In this document: piece after piece, positions 23,001-31,397 of the stretch | Layout of the letters: every line of letters starts with the position of its first letter | Numbering within the stretch: position 1 is the first letter of the stretch | Assembly (NCBI GenBank): GCA_022578965.1 | Contig: MU400574.1 | Location: forward strand, 124,001 to 188,000 | Direction: 5' to 3' | DNA: 64,000 nucleotides | Origin: Xylaria sp. FL1777 | Taxonomy: Eukaryota > Ascomycota > Sordariomycetes > Xylariales > Xylariaceae | Notes under the pieces: generated by a model | Told to the model about the DNA's origin: nothing | Database searches by the model: none | What the model saw: only the letters and a program-made list of their open reading frames with translations | Program-made: the position numbers and the translations under genes

Positions 23001-24206
23001 CTCAGTAGCTAGCAAGTTGACCATGTTTGAGGGACAGAACGCACCTCGCGGGCGGCCCGAGTCCATTCAGGTCACGGCTCGTATCATTCGTGGTGCGGCG
23101 TCGCCATTTGCAAACTTGACCGGTGCATCTAGGAAGCCCGGTGATGCCGCGCCCGCAGAGTTGAGACAATCCACTTTGCTAGTAGACGTTCAAAGGGCGC
23201 AATCCGTTACCCCCCAACCTCTGTCGAAACGAACCCCAGTTACCGAACGTCCAAAGACCAGTGTTTCGGAGCTACATGAACCAAAGTCGAGCCCTGAAGC
23301 TGTCGACAAGCGGGCTAGACGACGGTCGTCCATGAGTCTCATGAAGAATTTCATCAAGGAGCACACCCCTCTAAGTAACAAGTCCACTGAGCAGCCGCCA
23401 GCCACATCTCCCGGTGCTACCTCGCTCAAATCCCCTAGTCACTCACCCCCTATTCACCAAACTTCCACTAGCTTCGCACGACGCCTATCGACCTCAAGCC
23501 GTCGGTCATCTTTTAATCAGGAGGGAGATAATGCCTCTCTATCAGCGGCTACGAGATCTTCGTCTCGTGTTAGCGACAGCGGCTCTGCCGAGGACGACAA
23601 GTCTTTGAGTGACAAAAAATCAAAGAACCGTACGTCGCGATTTATGCGCCGACTGTCCAACTCATTTGGCGGAGCGCGCAAAAGCGGTAGCGCGGCCATC
23701 TCGCCAACAGTGAAGGAAGAAGATGCGGACCAGTTAGAAAAAGCCTCTCTCGCCAAACAGCAGGTATCTTCGCCCACAATTGTGGCATTTATGGGCGATG
23801 TCAACGTACAATTCCCCGACAATCTCCTATGGAAGCGTCGTAGTATGTACCTCGACGCGTCGGGCTTCATTTTCCTCAGTACCATCCAAGGCGGTGCTAC
23901 GAAGGGAAAAGAGAGCACGGGAACGAAGCGCTTCCATCTCGGTGACTTCCGCAGACCGTATATCCCAGATGTAGAGGTCCAGGAATTACCCAACAGTGTC
24001 GTATTGGACTTTTTGGAGGGTTCAAGTTTGCAGATTGCCTGTGGCGATCGTGCCGGCCAGCAAAATGTCTTGCGCAGTATGTATCCATATTCATTCCGTT
24101 CTACGCGCGCGCGTGTGCGTGCGTGTATGTGTGTGTGCGTGTAACTGACCTGATGATGGCGATAGCTCTTCAAGAGGCACACCAAAGCCACGTAGCTAGA
24201 AGCTAG
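20042..24206 (+). CDS. ADF-H (cofilin-homology) actin-binding protein with long disordered tail and conserved C-terminal domain
   Basis: Four exons, 20042-20115, 20347-20534, 20606-24076 and 24166-24206, encode 1257 residues with consistent phases. Residues about 5-125 form an ADF/cofilin-homology domain (WFLLKYASRDEVDIL, LYGFLRYRRRSVIVKYIP, ARAAVHFNAICDQFT), the fold that binds actin in cofilin, Abp1 and twinfilin. A Ser/Pro/Thr-rich acidic and basic middle of about 950 residues follows, including an E/R-rich coiled coil at about 145-165. The last 120 or so residues (VAFMGDVNVQFPDNLLWKRR, then ELPNSVVLDFLEGSSLQIAC) are a compact beta-rich domain that I recall in the large fungal ADF-H proteins (DUF4045-type). 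The last exon supplies TLQEAHQSHVARS. A role at cortical actin is inferred from the ADF-H domain; the exact family name is uncertain. Confidence 0.82.
24101..24144 (+). repeat. GT/GC-rich microsatellite in the last intron of the ADF-H gene
   Basis: The 89-bp final intron contains a purine/pyrimidine-alternating GCGCGCGTGTGCGTG-like tract running to GTGTGCGTGTAAC, just before the branch site CTGACC. Alternating tracts of this type are length-unstable. Confidence 0.6.
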
Positions 24207-25783
24207 GCAGGCGTGTGCTTTTTTCTTACGACTTAGATCACTTTATCGTCCTCCTCACTCATGACAGATACCCAACACGGCCTTCTTCTTATCAACACGT
24301 CTTTGCATCGGCCATACTGCTGCATTCTCATTTGTGTTATCCCAAAATCATGCACTCCAGCAAACCTTTCTTTGTCGGAGGCAAAATTGAACATGCCATG
24401 GTCCGGTGGGTGACGGGCATATCTGCTATCTGCTTAGCACCATGTAATTTTTTTCTTCTTTCTCGATGCTCGCCAAGCGGGCACTTCTTTTGAGTCGTAA
24501 TGTGATACCACCCAATCCCGTGTCAGGGTTTTCGTAAGGTTTGGTCGGTACTGCGAAAGTCTCACGACTGCCTGTGATTCTAGCCTTCCCTAATTATTGC
24601 ACGCGGATGGAAATGGGGGCGGGCGCTCGTTGCTAGAGAGCAAACTGCATGTAAGAGTGATCTGAGATAGCGGGAAAGATTCTGTATATACTTGAATAAT
24701 GGATGTCGAATGCCGTAATCGGCACGTCTAAAAGTTTGGTCGATAGGGGTGCCCTCAATCGTCGCAGTACCTATTATTGTGCTTTTGCGTAACTATCTCC
24801 CTATGTTAGGTATTATATACGGACAAAATCGGTCCCTAATGCTTCGGTCCTGCTCGGAGAGAGATTGTGTGCATTGTTTCATTATGTAGCATGATTGTTC
24901 GAAGTACCTCATTTGGCTTCAGGCTTTGTGAAATCATAGCGCATACCTACATAACGTAGTAGTAGTACCTACATCAGTAAATACCTACATAGTAGTAATT
25001 AGGTACCGAAACAAAGAATCCCCCACATGTGCACCTCTTGAAACTATATCTTTGAAGAATCCTGCCTAACTAAGGATAAGTTTGGGCGGCATCGAGGCAC
25101 AACCAATAATGAATGACCTGCGAAACTCTATTTGCCTCAATGCATCAAGGCCTAAAACCATAAGACCATCTTGTTTATTTAATTATCCTTTCTGCTCACC
25201 TCCATCTTAACGAACTCGAGTTCAAGTCTTCAATCTAATATAACACACCAATTCTCCTCTGTCAATTACCTACCTACCTAGGTAGTTACTTCCTCCGTAT
25301 TAATTGCTCAGTACCCACCTATTTCGGTAATACCTTAATACAGTATCTGGTGCTGCACCTGCACCTGCACCTGCGGGACCCGTACCTTAGGTAGGTGCAC
25401 AGTACCTAGGTAGGTACCTACATCCCTTGGAAGTTGTTGTACCTCCGACCATGACCATATGTAGGCCGGTGCCTTACAAAGATATAGCTCACCACCCCGC
25501 CAAAAGTGACTGTCCATCTAATTACGTCAGACAACAGCGAAACCAACCAGAAAAAGCAGAATAAGAGAAGAGAACTGCCGGTTGGCGTTCATATTTATCT
25601 CACAAGATCGAGATCCGTTATTGACGGCCGATTTCTCTGGGACGCGGTTTGATTTCCATCTATCCACAATATCTCGGCGCCGTACGTATTACGACTTGTC
25701 CGGCATCACATTAGACGTTTATCTCCTACCAGTGGGCGAGTCAATACAGGCATCTCCACACTCGACCAACCAACCAACAAACC
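24207..25783. other. Intergenic, with palindrome clusters and a CTGCAC repeat
   Basis: No gene is supported. The right half has a short CTGCAC hexamer repeat (25351-25374) and dense palindromic CCTAGGTAGG elements at 25263-25432. These are followed by a promoter-like region for the small acidic protein gene. Confidence 0.5.
25385..25421. repeat. Palindromic TAGGTAGGTGCACAGTACCTAGGTAGG cluster
   Basis: Nested copies of the TACCTAGGTA family sit about 360-400 bp upstream of the acidic-protein gene. A further copy lies at 25268-25287. Confidence 0.65.
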
Positions 25784-26581
25784 ATGGCGGGCGATATTTG
25801 CGCTGGAACGACGCGGCTGGGGGCCAAGGATTTGTATCTCTTCTGTCGCGGGGCCATGCAGGTCAAGAAGACATCCTCCGAACCTTCACATGAGTCATCC
25901 GAACCGACCGAGCCAGCCGCGCTATACCGCTGCTCGTCTGTGTCGTCTTTCTCGTCGACATATTCGACGTCTAGCACGCATTCATCGTCAAGTACCGGTT
26001 CATCCTCGCCGGATGAGGGGTTTCCTGTCATTGGGATACTAAAAAAGCCTAGGCACCGATTTCGTGGAGGCAAACTCGGCGGGAGACAGTACAGTAATGA
26101 TAGTCAGAACGGCGACGAAGACAGTCATGACAATGATCACGAGAAGGAGGACGAGCTCGGGGAGGAGGAGGAAGAAGAGGAAGAGGAAGAGGGAGAGGGA
26201 GAGTGCTGTTGGGAGGACGAGGAAAGCGAATGCGACGTCGTTTTCGAGAGACATGTCACCTTTAACGACCCCATCGCGACAGATATCGTCAGTGGAGCCC
26301 CTGTATCGCCATCATCGCATTCCCGGATCGAGTGGACGGCGCTGAGGGCCAGGGCGTGCCTCGAGCGGATGAAAAAGCATGATGAGGGGGATTGGGTGGA
26401 TTGTGAAGGTGAAGAAGAGGACGGGGAAGGCGAAGCAGAGGAAATATCTGGGGAACTACAAGACACACGCAAACATGAACAAGAGAATTCGGAGATAGGG
26501 CAGGGGAGAGCAGATGATGATATAGAAGACTCGGTCCATCAGGTTCCGGAAATTGTTGTATATCTCGCGGAGCGGAAATAA
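25784..26581 (+). CDS. Small acidic Ser-rich protein with ILKK and RHVTF motifs
   Basis: An uninterrupted 265-residue frame begins at an ATG in good context (AACCATGGCG). I do not recognise a family. The protein opens with a short hydrophobic/basic segment and then a Ser-rich stretch (about 45-85). The motif GILKKPRHRFRGG follows at about 87, then a nearly pure Glu run (about 125-140), then RHVTFNDP near 155. RHVTF fits the RVxF consensus for docking to protein phosphatase 1, and an ILKK segment followed by a [VR]xF-DP segment is common in fungal proteins of unknown role. The C-terminal third is again acidic. It appears soluble, without a signal peptide or membrane segment. The frame could be partly fortuitous because of the repetitive GAG/GAA content, but codon usage and start context favour a gene. 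Confidence 0.6.
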   Translation: MAGDICAGTTRLGAKDLYLFCRGAMQVKKTSSEPSHESSEPTEPAALYRCSSVSSFSSTYSTSSTHSSSSTGSSSPDEGFPVIGILKKPRHRFRGGKLGGRQYSNDSQNGDEDSHDNDHEKEDELGEEEEEEEEEEGEGECCWEDEESECDVVFERHVTFNDPIATDIVSGAPVSPSSHSRIEWTALRARACLERMKKHDEGDWVDCEGEEEDGEGEAEEISGELQDTRKHEQENSEIGQGRADDDIEDSVHQVPEIVVYLAERK

Positions 26582-26606
26582 ATGACAATGACAATGACAA
26601 TGACAA
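26582..26606 (+). repeat. AATGAC hexamer repeat after the stop codon
   Basis: Four AATGAC units follow the TAA of the acidic-protein gene directly. Confidence 0.7.
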
Positions 26607-26945
26607 CCACAATGATGGTAGCGGCAATAAGGGTAACGATGGCGATGAAGCTAAGTTGGGAGGGGGGCTGCGTTTGCAAACGCAGAGTAGAGTACGGCGA
26701 CAAAGACAAGTACAGTAGAGGACTATAAGCTGAAGCAAGAGGGAGAGAGACGCATTTCCTAGTAAATGCCATGTGTCCCGGCCTGAAGTCTAGGCCACGA
26801 GACCGATCTTGGCTAGCTCTATCGAACCGACTACTATCTAGGAACGATGCCTCGCGATGAAAGGTGATCAAGATGAGGACCACATATTTACTTATCATCA
26901 GTATCATCTTATGAAGCGATTTTAGTTCTTTTGGGGGGGGGGGGG

Positions 26946-27049
26946 GCGCGCTCTTCCTATACCTAATTAAAACATAACATAACATGTATAGTTTGCGCGC
27001 TCTTCCTATACCTAATTAAAACATAACATAACATGTATAGTTTGCGCGC
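26946..27049. repeat. 49-bp tandem duplication beside a 14-G run
   Basis: Two exact 49-bp units start at 26946 and 26995, with the first six bases (GCGCGC) of a third at 27044. A run of 14 G (26933-26946) abuts the first copy. Confidence 0.9.
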
Positions 27050-27116
27050 ATCACGATAGCCCAATGATCCAACCAATGCCCCCCGCTAGCCAACATACAA
27101 AGGCAAGCGCTGGCAC

Positions 27117-28418
27117 TTAGTATTCAAGCCGACCCAGGTAATGAGATTTTGTATACTGCTCTGGTTGCTGCCATCTATCTCCTATGAGATCCAGTGTATA
27201 CCTCATCGTTTCTAATGCGCCTCTACCAAGCCATTTTGGAAAAAGCGTTCGGTCGACCCACTCAGAGCTTCTTGGGGACAGGTCATCGAGACTCCCATCC
27301 CTCTCTTCGACCCAGCCAAGTTTCCCCGCCTCCTCTCCATGCTCTAGTAGATAGGAACTCGTAGGGCTTAGACTAAAGATATTGGGTTGAACGTCAAAGG
27401 CAGCGACTTCGAGCTGTTCAAGGCGTAAGACGAACTTGGTGGCGATGGCCAAGGTAGTCGTGATGGTTTGGCTTCCAGGAGTATAAGAATCCCCTGTTGA
27501 ATATTCCCGTATTTCATCAAAACATATCAGCGCACTTAGTCCATCTGTAGCACCCATTAATATGGGTTGAACCTGTGCCTGAGCCACCCATCTAATATCT
27601 TTCGGCCAAGGTGGTAGCTGTTCTTTGGGATGGACAAGCACCATAAATAGAGCACGGAACAGAGGCTGAACGTACCTATACCCACAACGCTCATTTTTAT
27701 CGTGTGAAGTCGGCCAGGGAAGATCTCGTAATGGACCGCTCATCGATGGTGGTGAGTTCGGACTCTTGCTGGTGTACACGGCCTCTTTGAATCTTTCCAA
27801 CTGTTCACAAATGTCACAGTGGAGAAAAATGAGACTATCCGATTGTATATCTGAGCCCTTGATACTTGAGGTTTCGTACTCAAGGGCGAATATCTGCACG
27901 AACGATCGGCCAAGTTCTATATCGGTGGTATATGGGCAAAACCATTGTCGCCAGAACCAAATTTCCATGTCCATAGCATAGATATAGGAAAACCTTTACC
28001 GGTCGTCGAGGACATATAACGCCGTCATGGTATTGAGGTAGCGCATAGATATCTGCCGATATTCGTGATATTTTGGCCAGTTCTGTTGGAATATAACATG
28101 ATAGGGTGTATAAGCTCAACAGCCATATCGTGTGTTACGGTGATCACCCTCCGCTTCCGTCCTCATACGAAGTAAGATTTTATCTCTAGATGGAATGTTG
28201 GGGTCCATCATCGCGCGGTCCACGACTTCTTCCAGTACTGTTCGCTCTCTATCTCCGACATCTTGCCACACTTTATAACAGCGTTCAACAACGCGATACC
28301 ATTCAGGAGGTGCAGGTCTCTAGGCTTTGACCTCATTACTGAGGGCAGAACTTATTTGGTCTTGTGGACTAAGGGCGGGGATTTCTTTGGAGCTAGGATC
28401 GTTCAATTCTATAACCAT
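27117..28418 (-). pseudogene. Unrecognised single-frame gene with three in-frame stops
   Basis: From ATG 28418 (MVIELNDPSSKEIPALSP) one frame runs 434 codons to the stop at 27119..27117, broken only at TAG 28322..28320, TGA 28118..28116 and TAA 27998..27996. Between the stops the sequence is plainly protein-like (PPEWYRVVERCYKVWQDVGD, FQQNWPKYHEYRQISMRYLN, WRQWFCPYTTDIELGR). The last 285 codons after the TAA are intact. Each stop is one transition from CAG, CGA/TGG and CAA. Introns of lengths divisible by three at all three places are unlikely, and no good donors flank them. No known domain was recognised, and there is no signal peptide or clear membrane span. The expression state is unknown. 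A shorter protein from ATG 27974 is conceivable. Confidence 0.6.
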
Positions 28419-29183
28419 CCGAAAGCCGAGTTGTTATTAGCTCACGAATCGGTAAATTGAGTATCCTATTAAAATGGCGAGGCTGAAGGGAATAAATCGA
28501 ACAGCCATCTAGAGAGTAGTAATAGTGCGCATAAGTCACCCAATGACTGAACTATAGTGACATCGTAATAGGTTTGAGCTGACGCGGAGTACAAGCCTCA
28601 AATTTTTAATCGCTAGTGAAGGCTATCTTGGCTTGACGTCAAGCTCTCTAAGATAAAGACGCGCCGCACAACGAGGGGGCAATGTATTGCGATCTAAATG
28701 GCTGTCGATGGCCACGGATGGTGGATTCTATCTCGTCTTCTTTGAGCGCTCTAGAGATCAGAGCCCGAAATGTCATATGATTGAGAGGCAGTATTGTGTC
28801 GACCTATGTGTGTATGCGATTGAGAGGCAGTATTGTGTCGACCTATGTGTGTATGCGATTGAGAGGCAGTATTGTGTCGACCTATGTGTGTATGTAGACG
28901 TTATTATTTAGAGAGTGGTGTTGACTTGAAGTCCATTATGTGTAGCTGGAACTATCCTGCGACTTGAATTTATTTGGCTCAAGGTCCGCTTCAACTACAT
29001 ACTCTGCTACCTTTAACAGGGGTGTATAATATAATTTATTAAGCCCAGGGTCAGTTGTTTTGGTGGGAGGACACGTTCGGGAGTCTATAGCACCCGCAGA
29101 GAAGCAGGCCCAACCACTTTCCTGTGATCATATTTGGGCGTCTACCCTAGCAGATAGCTTTTCGGGATCCTTAATACTCTTAA
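28419..29183. other. Interval between the two decayed genes
   Basis: It contains the 39-bp triplicate and otherwise AT-rich sequence. Short frames upstream of the HET relic could be an eroded N-terminus, but none is convincing. Confidence 0.4.
28779..28895 (+). repeat. 39-bp tandem repeat, three copies
   Basis: Units start at 28779, 28818 and 28857 and are essentially identical. Because 39 is divisible by three, the plus-strand frame repeats a 13-residue unit (IERQYCVDLCVYA) three times inside a 74-codon frame at 28687-28911. Whether that frame is expressed is unknown. Confidence 0.85.
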
Positions 29184-30209
29184 TTACCTTATTTTATACG
29201 CGCAGAGGGAAAACAATCGTCCGCCTGGCCACCCAAGCGTTATCGTGACGATCGAACTCAGCCAACTGTTTTACGCCGGCGCATAATCAACGGCTTACGT
29301 GGGGATTTTGTCGTCCTTTCATACACATGGAAGCCTTCCCTCAATTTCGAAAGCGGCGCTCCCAGCGGTGGCTCTCATGTCGAGAAGAGACGCTCATACG
29401 AAGTGAAACCGTCTCCGGTGCGATCGCGTGAGGCGGTATATGAACTACGTTGGGTCGAGCCATCCCATCTCTGGATCAACCAGCACTGCATCGAACAAAA
29501 GTCAGGACCAGAGAAGGGGATCGGGATGCAAGCGATGGATCTTGTTTACAGCAGTAGCAAATATCCGGTCGCGCTGCTAACTCGGCCCATTCAGTCATCA
29601 GCCGAGCTTTACCTGTTGGAGTGCATTCTCAAAGGCGAGCTCGTCCGGGAGCGCGGGCCTAGAGGCGACTTCGAGCTTTCGTGTATGGCATTACGTAATA
29701 ATATAGCATTAGAGGGCATGAAACATTTGAAAGCCATCACTAGCGACCTATGGTGGGAAACAGGCTGGACCGTCCAAGAGAATTATCGAGCCTTGTCGAG
29801 GATGACTCTCCTTGTACCATATGCCCCGAACTTGGAAAACCAGAAACTGTGCCCGAGACAATTTCCGCAAAAGAGGGAAGAAGTAACAGGCTTCTTGCAT
29901 GGCGATCTCCGCATTGACTGTATCTGTATGTATTCACATCGTTCTGGCCTGAGAAGCTCCGTCGAGAAGTGGACGACAATGATATGGGCTATGTTTCTTG
30001 GATGGACGGACTCCACAGAATGTATTGTTTCCTTGACCTCAGTCATTGGTGGGCTTGTAATACCTACTGAGATTGCGGCGAGATTCCTTGCATGAGCATC
30101 CGAATTCAGGCATCTCCGGAGCAAGAGAGCGCAGCGCGACGCCAGGCACTTGTCGCAGAGACTCTATTTGTTGGAGGTCACGTGGTCCATGCCTGTAGTA
30201 TGGCTAAGG
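29184..30209 (+). pseudogene. HET-domain (heterokaryon incompatibility) gene relic
   Basis: A plus-strand frame open from 29184 to the TGA at 30093-30095 contains HET-domain hallmarks: GDFVVLSYTWK near 29300, then HLWINQHCIEQ, GIGMQAMDLVYSSSKYPVA and DLWWETGWTVQENYRA. In the family these correspond to the V-LSY-WG, W-D-CI-Q and R-W--QE core blocks of the TIR-like HET fold that triggers cell death on non-self fusion. After 30092 the homology-like reading switches frame (SIRIQASPEQESAARRQALV) to a GTAAGT at 30210, showing a frameshift or a lost junction. No start codon with an N-terminal HET lead-in is visible; the frame begins right after a TAA at 29181. The glycine after the YTW block is replaced by Lys-Pro. 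I regard it as decayed, though an undetected upstream exon is possible. Confidence 0.6.
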
Positions 30210-30660
30210 TAAGTACTTAGTACCTATAGTAGATCCGGCCTTCGACGTGGATGGCATCCATAGCAGTGATGACATCACTGTCTAGTCTACACCAACGCTC
30301 CTCGTCATCACCGCGCAACATAGCCTTTGACAGATGTAGACGGGTTACACGATAATGTGCTGCCCTGCTTGTGTCCAAAGACTGACGTATGCTCGTCATT
30401 CTAAGCCATTTGAACAGTGGCGTAGCGTACTTCTCGGCACTTACATACTTACTTACATACACTTAAATACATACTTCCTCACTCGCCTACCTAACTCACT
30501 TACTTAAGGTCTTTCACTTTTCACACGCCTTTACAATACAATCATTAAACATATCACAGATCCTCAATAAATCTGAATCCCTCCGAAATCTCAAAAGAGT
30601 CTTTCCCGAGAACACCTTTGACCGTCAACCTAAAGCAAACCCCCTGAATCTGCAGAAGAA
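30210..30660. other. Promoter region of the small membrane protein gene
   Basis: It holds the likely tail of the HET relic and a CTTACATAC-rich stretch at about 30440-30520. No further gene was seen. Confidence 0.4.
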
Positions 30661-30983
30661 ATGGGCGTAACATCCGGAATCGCACACCTCTTCGAGTCGA
30701 TTGGGGAAATGATACAGGGCATATTAGCTGCCATCGTATCGCTATTCAAGCTCGCAGTCAATAGTATTGCAAGCGTGTTCAAGGGCTTCGTGAACTTCGT
30801 CGAGGGCACGTTAGGTTTCGCGTTTCGTAAGTAATTATCCCGTATTCCCTGTCACGAACCCACGACTAACTCTCTAACGTAGATAACTTTTTCATACTCG
30901 GGACATTAGCGGCTGTCGTCTTAGGTTACATGCTATATTCGCAGCAGCAGCGTCGAGGCACCGCGGCGGCCATCAAGAACTAG
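30661..30983 (+). CDS. Small two-helix membrane protein (88 residues)
   Basis: Two exons, 30661-30826 and 30883-30983, join in phase across a 56-bp intron (GTAAGT...AACGTAG) to give 88 residues. An amphipathic/hydrophobic N-terminal half (IQGILAAIVSLFKLAVNSIA, then FKGFVNFVEGTLGFAF) is followed by a clear transmembrane helix (FFILGTLAAVVLGYMLYS) and a short basic Gln/Arg tail. I recall short membrane proteins of this layout in many filamentous ascomycetes, with no assigned function. The good Kozak context (AGAAATGGGC) and clean splice support it. Its length kept it below common ORF cut-offs. Confidence 0.72.
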
Positions 30984-31397
30984 TTTGAAACCACCTATCC
31001 GTCTTATCCCGCTGGCCTTGTCGCATCTCGCGGTTACGGCATTCTTCTTAGTGGCGGCTGATAAATAGTCATATCACCTTAAAGATGGAATTGGGATATC
31101 ATAGGAAAGTCGAGTCTACAAGCATTTCTTTCACACAGTCTTTAATTTAAGACTATAGATGGGATATATGACTGTTTTCGTAAGGTAAACGAGCAATACT
31201 ACATAATAATAGCATTACCAAACCCGCACAGATTCACGAGAAACGACACGAATGAATACCCAGCTTGATGTTATTTCCAATTCTATTCAAAACAAATTCA
31301 AGTGATCCATTCTGTCTAACAATACCTTTCGTAAGACTATTAATAATTATCCATAATCCAATACAGCCAAGTGAGGATCCAACAATTTGGATACGAT
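30984..31397. other. Convergent 3' regions
   Basis: An AT-rich stretch lies between two converging genes and probably holds both terminators. No gene was seen. Confidence 0.45.

Noticed and set aside
22437..23066. 209-codon minus-strand frame
   Set aside because: It lies opposite the ADF-H coding exon, lacks domains, and mirrors the Ser/Pro-rich codon bias of the plus strand.
23517..24191. 224-codon minus-strand frame
   Set aside because: It is antisense to the conserved C-terminal domain of the ADF-H protein and covers its last intron.
26289..26985. Minus-strand frames of 148-149 codons rich in Leu/Pro/Ser
   Set aside because: They arise from the complement of the GAG/GAA-rich acidic gene and simple repeats.
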